DNA from: a virus
Virus record (IMG/VR): IMGVR_UViG_3300042547_000289
Span: 1 to 25,823 of that record
Strand: one strand, 5' to 3'
Length of the DNA stretch: 25,823 nucleotides
Shown: piece after piece, positions 13,120 through 20,326 of the stretch
Position numbering within the stretch: position 1 is the stretch's first letter
Layout: each line of letters begins with the position of its first letter
Made by a program: the position numbers and the translations under genes
Notes under the pieces: model-generated
The model's database searches: none
Seen by the model: only the letters and a program-made list of their open reading frames with translations
Told to the model about the DNA's origin: nothing

Positions 13120-13139
13120 ACCCTTCTAGTTTACAGGTG

Positions 13140-13556
13140 TTAAGGCTGAATCAACCTGAACTTAAGCATCTCTAAATCAATCAGGGTTGTCCCCATTTTA
13201 GGAATCTCTTGAATGTTTATTTCATTAATCTCTTTTGCTTCAGCCTCCACACACTCTGTACACCTACAACCTTGTCTGTAGCGTGTCCATGTACCGTGTG
13301 GACGCATGACACTGGCTTTAGGGTGATCAACAGTGAGCGCTGTGCGCTCCTGTGGCGTGAGTCCGCCCCACAATCCCCACTTCTCATCAATCCCATCATC
13401 TAAACATTGTTTCCACACAGGACATTGACGACATACTGCTCTAGAAATTGTGTAGTAATTCTCAGGAATGTCGGTGTCTAGTGGTGGGTACCAAAGGTCA
13501 ACATGGCGATCTTTACAGAGCGCTTGCTCTCGCCAGTCTTCCTCAAACTGTGGCAA
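13140..13556 (-). CDS. WhiB-family regulator with C-terminal HGT/GCRC zinc-like motif
   Basis: WhiB domain with cluster Cys C14, C42, C45 and C51 (CRQCPVWKQC) and GLWGG (61-65). A second unit follows: RPHGTWTRYRQGCRCTEC (86-102), the His-Gly-Thr ... Gly-Cys-Arg-Cys-x2-Cys pattern seen in many actinophage proteins and likely to bind a metal. The start appears to be TTG 13556, directly after the TAA of the upstream gene; no strong SD is seen. This is the second WhiB of the window; the two differ in length and tail, so they probably have different targets. Confidence 0.88.
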   Translation of the reverse strand: MPQFEEDWREQALCKDRHVDLWYPPLDTDIPENYYTISRAVCRQCPVWKQCLDDGIDEKWGLWGGLTPQERTALTVDHPKASVMRPHGTWTRYRQGCRCTECVEAEAKEINEINIQEIPKMGTTLIDLEMLKFRLIQP

Positions 13557-13976
13557 TTAAAACTCTCGCTTTAACAAATCATCATTTACACGGATGTCAC
13601 GAACTGGACGAAGTGCAGACTCAACTGCGTTTTGTATAGATGTACTAAGTTGTTCTACTTGCTGTAGCAATCTAGATACTTCACCTTTTAGACGTTCGTT
13701 CGTAGCCACCAATTCAATAATGGAGTCCCAGTTGTCTAAGAGGATCTCCGCTACTGAAAGTTCCGTGCGGTTTGCAAAGTCCTGTAGTGATGGAGCCTTA
13801 CTATCAGTGAGCAACTGCGGTATAGCGCTGAGGGCATTACTTAAACGCTGGCGCTCTTTTTCTAACTCTTCTGCCATCTGCTTGCGCTTTATATACATAT
13901 GTAGTTCCTTGTCAGTTAGGGCATTATGCCATTCTGTGTAGTGAGCGTTATTGTTGTACGCCATCGGGTAAGCCAT
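13557..13976 (-). CDS. Coiled-coil protein, about 139 aa
   Basis: Mostly helical and charged, with two coiled-coil-like stretches (ELHMYIKRKQMAEELEKERQ; LVATNERLKGEVSRLLQQVE). No membrane segment. The start is unsure: GTG 13982, ATG 13976 and ATG 13964 are all in frame inside the end of the DUF6378 gene, and none has a strong SD. A region near SLQDFANRTELSVAEIL has an HTH-like flavour, so a DNA-binding role is possible but unproven. Confidence 0.7.
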   Translation of the reverse strand: MAYPMAYNNNAHYTEWHNALTDKELHMYIKRKQMAEELEKERQRLSNALSAIPQLLTDSKAPSLQDFANRTELSVAEILLDNWDSIIELVATNERLKGEVSRLLQQVEQLSTSIQNAVESALRPVRDIRVNDDLLKREF

Positions 13977-14286
13977 CTTCACGAACTACACAATCCCAAC
14001 CGCAAGCACTGTAACCAATGCTGTCCGTCCAATGGTCTCGCTTTTCAGGACTCCATGACAGGCGGGAAGTCTTGAGAAGCATCATCATGACCGCAACATC
14101 ATGTGGCTTCAAATGAAAAGCCTGTCGGCGGTCAATGATACGGCGAAGGTAAATCGTCCAAAAGTCAGCAGTCGTAGAGAAGTCATCAATGGGGTCACCG
14201 TAACTATCATTGCGGTCACCATTGATCAGCATGTCTGCTTCGGTAAGTACATCTGTGCGGTTGTTAAATGTAGGTGGTTTCATCAT
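13948..14286 (-). CDS. DUF6378 domain protein
   Basis: 112 residues with the typical pattern of this phage family: a helix ending in an NGDRxxxYGDP turn (LINGDRNDSYGDPIDDF, 21-37), an aromatic helix (ADFWTIYLRRII), LKPHDVAVMMMLLKTSRLSW and a closing helix with DSIGYSACG. The conserved Asp, Arg and Glu suggest a nucleotide-related helical fold (possibly MazG-like), but this is inference. Its start overlaps the nucleotidase stop (ATGATGA), and its end overlaps the coiled-coil gene. Confidence 0.8.
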   Translation of the reverse strand: MMKPPTFNNRTDVLTEADMLINGDRNDSYGDPIDDFSTTADFWTIYLRRIIDRRQAFHLKPHDVAVMMMLLKTSRLSWSPEKRDHWTDSIGYSACGWDCVVREDGLPDGVQQ

Positions 14287-14876
14287 TCGTATATCTCCAT
14301 GTCGGTGTTGTAGATTTCAATTAATTTAATAAAGTTGCGAAGATTGGACACCCGTAGTGCGTCTTCGTAGTGCTCATTCCATGGCTGCGTGCGGAGAACC
14401 GATAGTGCGCCAGCGTTCTTCATGTCCAAGTAGTAATCAACGTGGTCGTCAATGGCGATTACCTTGCCACCTATTTGTTTAATGACATCACCTTTAGAGG
14501 TGGTTGGGAAGTGGAGGAAGTCTGGCACAAGGTCGTGTTTCTGGAGCCACTCGGCTGTTTGCTGGTGTGCCTCTTTAGGTCTAAAAGTAACGACATGGAT
14601 ATTTAGATTCATCTTTCTGAGCATTGACCATGCGTAGTCGGCGTAGTACTCAGGGGGCATGGTTGCAAAGAGATCATGGTGATGGGCTGCCGCTGCAATG
14701 TGGTGATTGAATTCGCTTTCGGTCATTCCCCAGTCTTCATAGAAAGCCCAGCGGGTCGGGTAAGGCAGTGTCTGGGCATTCATGCCAAGGATGGCTACGC
14801 AATAGCGCTTGAAGGCATCTGCAAAAGGGTACACAACGCCGTCAAGGTCAATGGCAACATCTGTAATCTTGTCCAT
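14283..14876 (-). CDS. HAD-family 5'(3')-nucleotidase-like phosphatase
   Basis: 197 residues. Motif I is D10-L-D12-G-V (AIDLDGVVYPF) with nucleophile and general acid. Motif II is T97 in VVTFRP. The Lys lies in KGDVIKQIGG (128-137), and motif IV is IDDHVD (142-147). This fits the NT5C/phage 5'-deoxynucleotidase group, which dephosphorylates (d)NMPs and trims nucleotide pools. It is the first gene of an operon with its own promoter (14935-14907) and is followed by DUF6378, which may also act on nucleotides. Confidence 0.85.
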   Translation of the reverse strand: MDKITDVAIDLDGVVYPFADAFKRYCVAILGMNAQTLPYPTRWAFYEDWGMTESEFNHHIAAAAHHHDLFATMPPEYYADYAWSMLRKMNLNIHVVTFRPKEAHQQTAEWLQKHDLVPDFLHFPTTSKGDVIKQIGGKVIAIDDHVDYYLDMKNAGALSVLRTQPWNEHYEDALRVSNLRNFIKLIEIYNTDMEIYE

Positions 14877-14906
14877 GCGGTACCCCGAGCGTTGTAAATC
14901 TAGTAG

Positions 14907-14935
14907 AGGCTAACGGTGAACTAGAGGGTTGTCAA
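14907..14935 (-). promoter_or_regulatory. Sigma-70-type promoter for the nucleotidase operon
   Basis: On the minus strand a perfect -35 TTGACA (14935-14930) is followed after 17 bases by TAGCCT (14912-14907), a TAnnnT -10 box. The -35 box overlaps the stop codon of the preceding gene. It is 31 bases from the ATG at 14876 and is the best canonical promoter I see in the window. Confidence 0.55.
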
Positions 14936-16368
14936 TTATCGTCAGAGAGGTCTAGCACTTCGGAGTACAGAGCATTGGTGGCATTAGAACCTAATCCGCC
15001 ACCTTCTAGTGCTCTCGTAGATTCTCCTGCTCTCGGGCCGAACAGTCGGGACATGACTCCTGAACCAGCCCGTGCTTCTACTTCTAAGCGGATGGTGTCT
15101 CGTGTATCTGAGATGTTCTTGAACTTGTCAATCAGGTTGAAGAGGCGATCCATCTCATGGGATAGTGCTGGGTCAAGACCCTGTCCTTCTAGTTCTTCAG
15201 CGAAGCGAGCGAAGAGCACACGGCTTACTTGCATCTCTAAAAGTGCTCGCATAGCGGCTTGAAGTTGGTCTTTAGTGCGTATCTCAATTGGTAACTTAAA
15301 GGCACATTCTGAATGTTCCTTGAAACTCGGACATTTGTTGCTGAGATAGCAACTATCGCACTGCCGTAAAGGGCTTGAATTGTATCGTAAAACGTCTACT
15401 TTTATGGGGTCTATTTCTATAGATTCCCCTTCACTGTCAACGGTTTGCGAGCCAAAGGAGGTAATCGTTTCTACACCCATGACTGGTAGCAATACACGCT
15501 CACTCTCGTGCCGCTTCGTTGGGGTGTTGATAGCAATAGTTGACCCTCCAGAAACCAAAGAAGTGGGGGTACCCGTTGTGGGGGGTATAGCAACTATCTG
15601 CCCATTATCGGACGTCAAAACTTCTTGCTCGTCATCGTCATTCATAGGGTCATAGCCCCCAAAAGTATGTGTCTCCCATTGCTTCCATGAAGCGATAGCA
15701 AGGGTTCCAACGGCGGATACATTGTCATCCATTACAGCATCAAAGTCAACGCCAAGACGAGCGATGTCGGCTCGGTGCTTTCTACGGGCTGAATCTTTTT
15801 GTTGTGCGGGGTAACGGCGTAAACCGTGACCGTCCCACACTTGCGTTTCGCCATAGCGAATAGCACTTGTCCATGAGCCTACGATTACCGTGTCCCACTG
15901 GATGCGCTCAATGAGGTCTGGCTTTGAGGTGATCCCTACCAGTTTGGCGCTCCAGCGCTGCGCAATAGAAGCGATGCGAGCCACATTCTTACCTGTGACT
16001 GCCTTGTCACTGATTGCTGCCCGTCCGTACTTTTGGCAGAGCCACGCTAAACGCTCCAGATCCTGCTCGTCATTCCACAACGGGTAGTACTTATCCCCCA
16101 GCCAGGCTCCATCGTAGTCAGGGCGTCCAATAACCATAAATAAAGAGTCTGCGTGGTCACGGACGAAGGTGTCAAAGCGAGTGGTATCTTCATCGTTTTC
16201 AGAGGTGTACACAATGACATCTCCACCATCAAAAAGGGCGCTGATGTCCAGTTCTTTCTTTTTAGGGATTGGAAAGTGTGTCAGGTTGATGGCGTAGCGC
16301 TTTACACCCGCATTCACAAGCATCTTTCTATAAGACCCTTTTTCCGCTCCACCAAAGAAGATCTTCAT
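14932..16368 (-). CDS. Two-part protein: alpha/beta (TIM-barrel-like?) domain plus Cys4 helical domain
   Basis: The ATG at 16368 overlaps the upstream stop (ATGA) and gives 478 residues. Residues 1-235 alternate strands and helices (IFFGGAEKGSYRKML; VIVYTSEND; LFMVIGRPDYDG; LVGITSKPD; VIVGSWTSAIRYGE), like a TIM barrel. The WTSAIRYGETQVWDG and GLRRYPA stretch recalls queuine/7-deazaguanine transglycosylase-like phage proteins (DpdA-type), but only weakly. Residues 236-330 are low-complexity. Residues 337-355 have C337-x2-C340-x5-C346-x8-C355, a likely zinc site, followed by a helical region (360-430) and a Gly-rich tail. A terminase-accessory or DNA-modification role is conceivable. I do not recognise the family firmly. 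Confidence 0.7.
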   Translation of the reverse strand: MKIFFGGAEKGSYRKMLVNAGVKRYAINLTHFPIPKKKELDISALFDGGDVIVYTSENDEDTTRFDTFVRDHADSLFMVIGRPDYDGAWLGDKYYPLWNDEQDLERLAWLCQKYGRAAISDKAVTGKNVARIASIAQRWSAKLVGITSKPDLIERIQWDTVIVGSWTSAIRYGETQVWDGHGLRRYPAQQKDSARRKHRADIARLGVDFDAVMDDNVSAVGTLAIASWKQWETHTFGGYDPMNDDDEQEVLTSDNGQIVAIPPTTGTPTSLVSGGSTIAINTPTKRHESERVLLPVMGVETITSFGSQTVDSEGESIEIDPIKVDVLRYNSSPLRQCDSCYLSNKCPSFKEHSECAFKLPIEIRTKDQLQAAMRALLEMQVSRVLFARFAEELEGQGLDPALSHEMDRLFNLIDKFKNISDTRDTIRLEVEARAGSGVMSRLFGPRAGESTRALEGGGLGSNATNALYSEVLDLSDDN

Positions 16369-16628
16369 TCTTCTAGAGTCTTTTCGTCCCAGTAGGTGTC
16401 TCGCCATATTGAGGGACTGTGGTTTTGCTCTACTAAAAGTGCTTCCAATTCGTCACCGTACAGGCGAAGCATGTGCACGCAGGGGTCGTCTCCATCGTCC
16501 CACGCCAAGTCTTCGTCCTCGGTTGTGGGTATGCCATCGTGTGTAGTGCACACGGGAGGCCCAACAAACTTCTTTTCTAACCCGATGCGTAGCCATGTTT
16601 CAAAGGTCATTTTTGAGTGATCAGCCAT
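16365..16628 (-). CDS. Conserved phage hypothetical protein, 87 aa
   Basis: Acidic. The layout is a helix (MTFETWLRIGLEKKFV), then GPPVCTTHDGIPTTEDE, then DDGDDPCVHMLRLYGD. The GPPVCxxHDGxPTT and DPCxHxxRLY pattern is familiar from many phage and actinobacterial small proteins whose function is not known; Cys27, His30, Cys50 and His52 could hold a metal. It overlaps the upstream gene by 8 bases and the downstream one by 4. Confidence 0.8.
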   Translation of the reverse strand: MADHSKMTFETWLRIGLEKKFVGPPVCTTHDGIPTTEDEDLAWDDGDDPCVHMLRLYGDELEALLVEQNHSPSIWRDTYWDEKTLEE

Positions 16629-17103
16629 CAGTCCAGTTTCTTTCCGCTCTTGCTAAAGCCTGAGCATCTGCTTCTTCCACGATGGCATCCCACCCTTTCA
16701 TGATGCGCCCCTCTGACCATTCTGGTCTAACTGTGTGTGGGACGGTCATTAGAAGTGTGGGAATCCCGTTATGAGACACTTTTGCAATAACTTGTGGATC
16801 AGTGTCTATGTACCAATTAATGCGACCATAAACTGCGTGTAGGTTTTGTATGCGAGCAACTTTTGCATCAACTGTGTTTTCAACAATAAAGTCAACTGTA
16901 GACGCTTTAAAACCTTCTCGTTTAAGCCAAGATAGGCAGCCGTCATGATTAGTTACGCCCGCAGCAAAGACAGCCATACGCCCGCTGTAGGCAGGGAACA
17001 GGGTGCTCCACAGTTTCCTACCCTCGGGAATGGGTTGTCTAGCGCCTACGTCCTCACTTACAAGACTGGGCACTGACAAAACGTCTAGTGACACCAAGAT
17101 CAT
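16621..17103 (-). CDS. HAD-like protein, possibly degenerate
   Basis: 160 residues. The order of elements recalls a HAD phosphatase: an N-terminal strand with Asp (ILVSLDVLSVP), a turn after a second strand (FAAGVTNHDGCLSWL), a Lys-bearing segment (DAKVARIQNLHAVYG) and WYIDTDPQV as motif IV. In motif I the residue two after the Asp is Leu (D7-V-L), not Asp, so the general acid is missing and catalysis may be lost or changed. Assignment is by pattern only. Coupled by ATGA to the gene before it. Confidence 0.6.
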   Translation of the reverse strand: MILVSLDVLSVPSLVSEDVGARQPIPEGRKLWSTLFPAYSGRMAVFAAGVTNHDGCLSWLKREGFKASTVDFIVENTVDAKVARIQNLHAVYGRINWYIDTDPQVIAKVSHNGIPTLLMTVPHTVRPEWSEGRIMKGWDAIVEEADAQALARAERNWTDG

Positions 17104-17588
17104 TTGTCGTACAAACCCAATTCAATGCGTTGACGGTGAGCGTAATGTTCAGCGGCTGGGCAGTACATGCAGAGGTATTGGCGCTTTTCAGGAGCGACAC
17201 CAGTCTTACGACCAATTGTCTTTGATTCAATACACCAATCAATACAACCATCTTTAGGACGGTTGTGACGATTAAAGCACTTCAGTGCGTCTAGTTTCAA
17301 TTCATCACGGGTGTCTTTGATGTAGACATCATTCTTTGCTAGTTCGCTCTTAACGGCTGTTTCCGAATCCAGTTTCTTAGCGGTCTCAGCGTCAGTGCGG
17401 TAAATCAGTGCTCGGTAGTTGTCAGGATCAGGGACACGGGCGTTGTGGCGCTCAATGATCTCTCGGAGTTCCATGTCATACTCAGCAGGCCCACTGTAGG
17501 GCTTCATCTTGTACATTGTGGCGTCAGTCTTTTTGCCATCAACCAATTTCCAGCAGACGAGTAGACGGTGTTCTTCTTCAATAGACAT
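17100..17588 (-). CDS. Conserved phage Cys-rich protein, 162 aa
   Basis: The C-terminal third carries a distinctive Cys/His pattern: CFNRHNRPKDGCIDWC (about 113-128), SKTIGRK, then YLCMYCPAAEHYAHR (about 147-161 region) and a closing LGLYD. This unit recurs in actinophage proteins and probably binds zinc; its function is unknown. The N-terminal part is charged, with a Tyr-Arg-rich segment. A good SD (AGGAG) lies 7 bases before the ATG, and a hairpin lies just upstream at 17618-17602. Confidence 0.8.
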   Translation of the reverse strand: MSIEEEHRLLVCWKLVDGKKTDATMYKMKPYSGPAEYDMELREIIERHNARVPDPDNYRALIYRTDAETAKKLDSETAVKSELAKNDVYIKDTRDELKLDALKCFNRHNRPKDGCIDWCIESKTIGRKTGVAPEKRQYLCMYCPAAEHYAHRQRIELGLYDK

Positions 17589-17601
17589 GTTGTGCTCCTA
17601 A

Positions 17602-17618
17602 CTTCGGTCTAGCCGAAG
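17602..17618 (-). other. Hairpin between operon segments
   Basis: CTTCGG (17618-17613) and CCGAAG (17607-17602) on the minus strand form a 6-bp stem with a 5-base loop, 15 bases after the stop of the 117-residue gene and just before the SD of the next gene. No T-run follows, so it may be a weak terminator or a processing site. Confidence 0.4.
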
Positions 17619-17632
17619 CCTACTACAGATTA

Positions 17633-17986
17633 TTAAGCCCAGTCCCCATCACCAAAGTATTGGCGCCGTGAGAAGCGAGCACCAAGTTCATCAGCGGTCT
17701 CTCTTTCCATTCGTCCGCCTTTTCCTCGGTCTTGACGGTAATTAGAGACACGAGCATCTACGGCATCCGCAATCGCAGGTTCCAGATCTGGTTGTATAAC
17801 ACTTCTTCCCATCACATTGTCAAATCCTGGCATAAGAACATGGTTACTGACATGACCATGCTCCTGTAAAAGTTGTTGAGTGAGCATGCCCCTAAGGCGT
17901 GGCAATTCAGAACGTCCTTTGCCCATGCGGTTTACTTTGTTGAGGTGGGGTTCGCCCACTGGGTTCATGCGATGATCATGTGCCAT
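17633..17986 (-). CDS. Hypothetical basic protein, 117 aa
   Basis: Rich in His, Arg, Gly and Met, with little hydrophobic core in the first half (MAHDHRMNPVGEPHLNKVNR) and a short helix (MLTQQLLQEHG). The middle motif PGFDNVMGRSVIQPDLEPA is more ordered. The C-terminus is charged. It is the last member of the run of small disordered genes (21890 to 17633). An AAGGA lies upstream of the ATG. No family recognised; a minor virion or nucleic-acid-binding role is a guess from composition. Confidence 0.7.
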   Translation of the reverse strand: MAHDHRMNPVGEPHLNKVNRMGKGRSELPRLRGMLTQQLLQEHGHVSNHVLMPGFDNVMGRSVIQPDLEPAIADAVDARVSNYRQDRGKGGRMERETADELGARFSRRQYFGDGDWA

Positions 17987-17995
17987 GAGGAGTCC

Positions 17996-18199
17996 TTACT
18001 TGTGTAGGTGTGCTTCGGGGGCGTTAGCCAAGGGTGTGCGCTCTACAAGACCATATTGTGCTTGGAGTTCCATAGCACGAACACTGGCATCTGTCGGATC
18101 AAGGTCACCGCCACGGTCTGGTGTGGTGTTCTTGAATTTGCCATCTTTGGCACCAAGAGCCAAGTCGTTATTCATTGAGCGGGTTTCGTTTACAGCCAT
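17996..18199 (-). CDS. Hypothetical protein, 67 aa
   Basis: Mostly polar, with a helix in the second half (SVRAMELQAQYGLVERTPLA). The first half is Asn/Gly/Asp-rich and probably disordered. It lies 12 bases after the stop of the Gln-rich gene and 9 bases before the next start. No recognisable motif. Confidence 0.7.
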   Translation of the reverse strand: MAVNETRSMNNDLALGAKDGKFKNTTPDRGGDLDPTDASVRAMELQAQYGLVERTPLANAPEAHLHK

Positions 18200-18211
18200 T
18201 ATATAATCCTA

Positions 18212-18916
18212 TCAGGTAGTCGGCGGGGTGTTGTTAAAAGAACGCTTAGAAGCACGAGAAGTGGCTGGAGATGTCAACCGTTGGCGTTGTGCTTGAATAC
18301 CAGCAATGGCTTGCTGTTGCATGGGCGTTGGGTTGAAAGTCCGTGGAGGAGCGCCTGGGTTTGTGTATTGCTGTTGCATTGGAGCAACAGTGGCTTGACC
18401 TGCCATCTTTTGGTAGCCCGATAACAAAGGGTTGCTTGCTACGGGAGGGGATTGCCAACGAGCCAAGTTTTGGTTAATGGCTCCGACTCCCGTAGTGAGC
18501 GAAGTTGATGGAGCAGGTGGGGCTGGTTTGAAAGCGCTTGCATACTGCTGCGTCATTTGTGCCGCTTGTGCCTGCTGCGGCAAGTTTTGCCAAGCAGAAG
18601 CGAGGCGTTGACCTGCTTGCGCCTGCTGTTGTTGCGCCGCCTTACTTGCTTGCACATTAATGTTTCTATCTACAATGCCTTGACCAATCCGATTTACAGC
18701 CTCTGCTGCCATTGGCTTTGTGCGGGTATCACGGATTTGTCCGCCGTCCCACGATTGACTTACGCCAGCACGGCCTGGTTGGAAACGGGCTGAAGATACG
18801 GGAGTGCCTTGCTTAAAGCCACCTTGCATCCAGTTTGGGGTTTGACGAAGCCAACCAGCGTTATAGGTGTTCCATTGTTGATTTTGGATACCACCAAGAT
18901 AATCGTTGTCTGCCAT
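18212..18916 (-). CDS. Gln/Ala/Pro-rich low-complexity protein, 234 aa
   Basis: Strongly biased composition: Gln-Ala runs (ASKAAQQQQAQAGQRLASAW, about 89-108; PQQAQAAQMTQQYASAF) and Pro-Ala-Ser stretches (PAPPAPSTSLTTG), with a Trp-rich N-terminus (NQQWNTYNAGWLRQTPNWMQ). It is probably disordered and could be an internal virion, scaffold-like or linker protein. The junction with the upstream gene is TAG-GT-ATG, a two-base spacer seen at several junctions here. Confidence 0.75.
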   Translation of the reverse strand: MADNDYLGGIQNQQWNTYNAGWLRQTPNWMQGGFKQGTPVSSARFQPGRAGVSQSWDGGQIRDTRTKPMAAEAVNRIGQGIVDRNINVQASKAAQQQQAQAGQRLASAWQNLPQQAQAAQMTQQYASAFKPAPPAPSTSLTTGVGAINQNLARWQSPPVASNPLLSGYQKMAGQATVAPMQQQYTNPGAPPRTFNPTPMQQQAIAGIQAQRQRLTSPATSRASKRSFNNTPPTT

Positions 18917-18918
18917 AC

Positions 18919-19233
18919 CTACCCCAAACTCTGCATTGAATATCGGCTAGAACTAGAGAAGTTCTCTTCCATAAACGTGCCATCACGGAACATTACAGGT
19001 GCCCCTGAGACCCAAGAGCGGTTAGAGGCGGTGTAACGATCAATGTTTAGTACATCCATTATACCCATTGTCTGCTTTGCATAGCCTTCACGAACAGTAA
19101 ACAATTGTTGTGGATGTACTGGGCGAATCTGGCGGATGGTGTCTGGATCAGAGATAGCCGTCTGCAAAGCCATGTCAACGAGCGCCTCAGCATGAGACCG
19201 CCATGGTTTAGCGTTAGGTATCTGTTGAGCCAT
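18919..19233 (-). CDS. Hypothetical protein, 104 aa
   Basis: I choose the ATG at 19233, two bases after the upstream TAA (TAA-AC-ATG); a TTG at 19248 is in frame but overlaps the upstream gene and lacks an SD. More ordered than its neighbours: a helix (SHAEALVDMALQTAISDPDT), a strand (QLFTVREGYAKQTMGIMDVL) and a beta-like end (SWVSGAPVMFRDGTFMEENF). No family recognised; the strand-rich part might be a virion component. Confidence 0.75.
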   Translation of the reverse strand: MAQQIPNAKPWRSHAEALVDMALQTAISDPDTIRQIRPVHPQQLFTVREGYAKQTMGIMDVLNIDRYTASNRSWVSGAPVMFRDGTFMEENFSSSSRYSMQSLG

Positions 19234-19235
19234 GT

Positions 19236-19493
19236 TTAGTTGTACCAACCGTTCTTGTATTTGTCTTCACGGCTTTCACGCTTAGGCAACTGAGGACGTG
19301 GCATACCGTAAGGGTTTGCATCATCTCTGTTGCTTTCGTAAGGGCTGTCATCACCACTACCACCTGTTTTGGTAGTTGGCTTATTTGGTGGCTTTTTACC
19401 GCCGCCGCTGGTGGCAGGATGGTTGCGCATCTTCCATGTTTTCATGTCAACAATGCGTGCGCCGTTGCGAGATTCGTCAGTACCTTTTGCCAT
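19236..19493 (-). CDS. Hypothetical Lys/Pro/Gly-rich protein, 85 aa
   Basis: I take the ATG at 19493, which shares its A with the stop of the 57-codon gene (TAATG), rather than the in-frame ATG at 19526. Composition is basic and low in complexity (SGGGKKPPNKPTTKTGGSG), with a charged C-terminus (PKRESREDKYKNGWYN). Probably disordered. The SD is weak; coupling to the upstream stop is likely. Confidence 0.7.
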   Translation of the reverse strand: MAKGTDESRNGARIVDMKTWKMRNHPATSGGGKKPPNKPTTKTGGSGDDSPYESNRDDANPYGMPRPQLPKRESREDKYKNGWYN

Positions 19494-19666
19494 TATTCGT
19501 CCTCGTCCTCGTCTATCTTGTCCCATTCGGGGTTATAACGTCCTTGAGAAACTAATTGCGCTTTAAGCGAATCCATTGCACCAAACAAAGAGTTTGTAGT
19601 GCTCTCTAAAGCAGCACGCCCCACTTTACGATTTGGATGGTTACCTGTATCTTCACCTCGTGCCAT
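19493..19666 (-). CDS. Small hypothetical protein, 57 aa
   Basis: ATG at 19666-19664 lies two bases after the upstream TAA and follows GGAG (19676-19673). The stop TAA shares one base with the next ATG. The product begins MARGEDTGNHPNRKVGRAAL, has a short helix (SLFGAMDSLKAQLVSQG) and ends with the acidic tail DKIDEDEDE. Its fit between its neighbours supports a real gene. Function unknown. Confidence 0.75.
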   Translation of the reverse strand: MARGEDTGNHPNRKVGRAALESTTNSLFGAMDSLKAQLVSQGRYNPEWDKIDEDEDE

Positions 19667-19668
19667 AG

Positions 19669-20160
19669 TTATCTCCAGTTAGGGGCGAGTGCTTTAAGTT
19701 GTGATTGACGTTGGAGACTCATCTCCGTCACTTGGTCACGCTTTTGATCTCGTGAAATACCACGAGGCCCAACCTTCCCGTCATTGGTCAGGCGTACAGG
19801 TTCTGCGCCTGTAGGCGCAAACTTCAAACCTTGTGCTTGGTACTCTAGAGCGGTGTAGAGGTTGAACTCATCGGGCCAAATGTAGTCGCCCGCATTAATT
19901 CTTTCTCCTTTGTGCACGCCACGAGAATACTGGCGAGCGTTCATGCGGCTCAATGAGCCAAGTATTTTATCCTGACGGCGGTTGGCGGACATAGTGCCAA
20001 GGTATCCATCTGGATACTGTGTGTCGGATCCAGTTTGGTATCCCGACAACTGCCAGTCTTTCTGGTTACGGAATACTGGCTGTGGGCCAAAGTCAGCCTG
20101 CGTGTTGCCGCCTGGAGGTGCCGAAGGACTCATCCATGATGTAAAGGTATTCTTGCTCAC
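19669..20160 (-). CDS. Hypothetical protein, 163 aa
   Basis: GTG start at 20160, overlapping the upstream TGA as GTGA. Ser/Gly/Gln-rich N-terminus (MSKNTFTSWMSPSAPPGGNT) followed by a basic region (RRQDKILGSLSRMNARQYSR, 61-80), a Trp-Pro-Asp turn with a helix (YIWPDEFNLYTALEYQAQGL) and a charged tail. No family recognised. The second half looks folded. Confidence 0.7.
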   Translation of the reverse strand: MSKNTFTSWMSPSAPPGGNTQADFGPQPVFRNQKDWQLSGYQTGSDTQYPDGYLGTMSANRRQDKILGSLSRMNARQYSRGVHKGERINAGDYIWPDEFNLYTALEYQAQGLKFAPTGAEPVRLTNDGKVGPRGISRDQKRDQVTEMSLQRQSQLKALAPNWR

Positions 20161-20324
20161 ACACCCACCTGACCTTGTCCACTTGGTGTAAGCAGACCAC
20201 CCATTGTACCGCCTCCAGTAGCCTCTATGGGACGAAGGTTGTAACGGGCACCACCACGTTCACCAGTAAATTGAGCAGGTTTGCGCCCAACAGAAGGCTT
20301 ACGAGACTTCTTTTTAGAAGCCAT
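20157..20324 (-). CDS. Small basic protein, 55 aa
   Basis: ATG at 20324-20322, two bases after the upstream TAA (TAA-CC-ATG); TGA at 20159-20157 overlaps the next GTG start. The product begins MASKKKSRKPSVGRKPAQFT, very basic and probably nucleic-acid binding or disordered, and ends in a Gly-rich tail (GGLLTPSGQGQVGV). Correct packing on both sides supports it as a gene. Confidence 0.75.
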   Translation of the reverse strand: MASKKKSRKPSVGRKPAQFTGERGGARYNLRPIEATGGGTMGGLLTPSGQGQVGV

Positions 20325-20326
20325 GG

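Noticed and set aside
18200-18212. TATAAT on the minus strand before the 67-residue gene
   Set aside because: No matching -35 at 16-18 bases upstream; it falls in a tightly packed operon.
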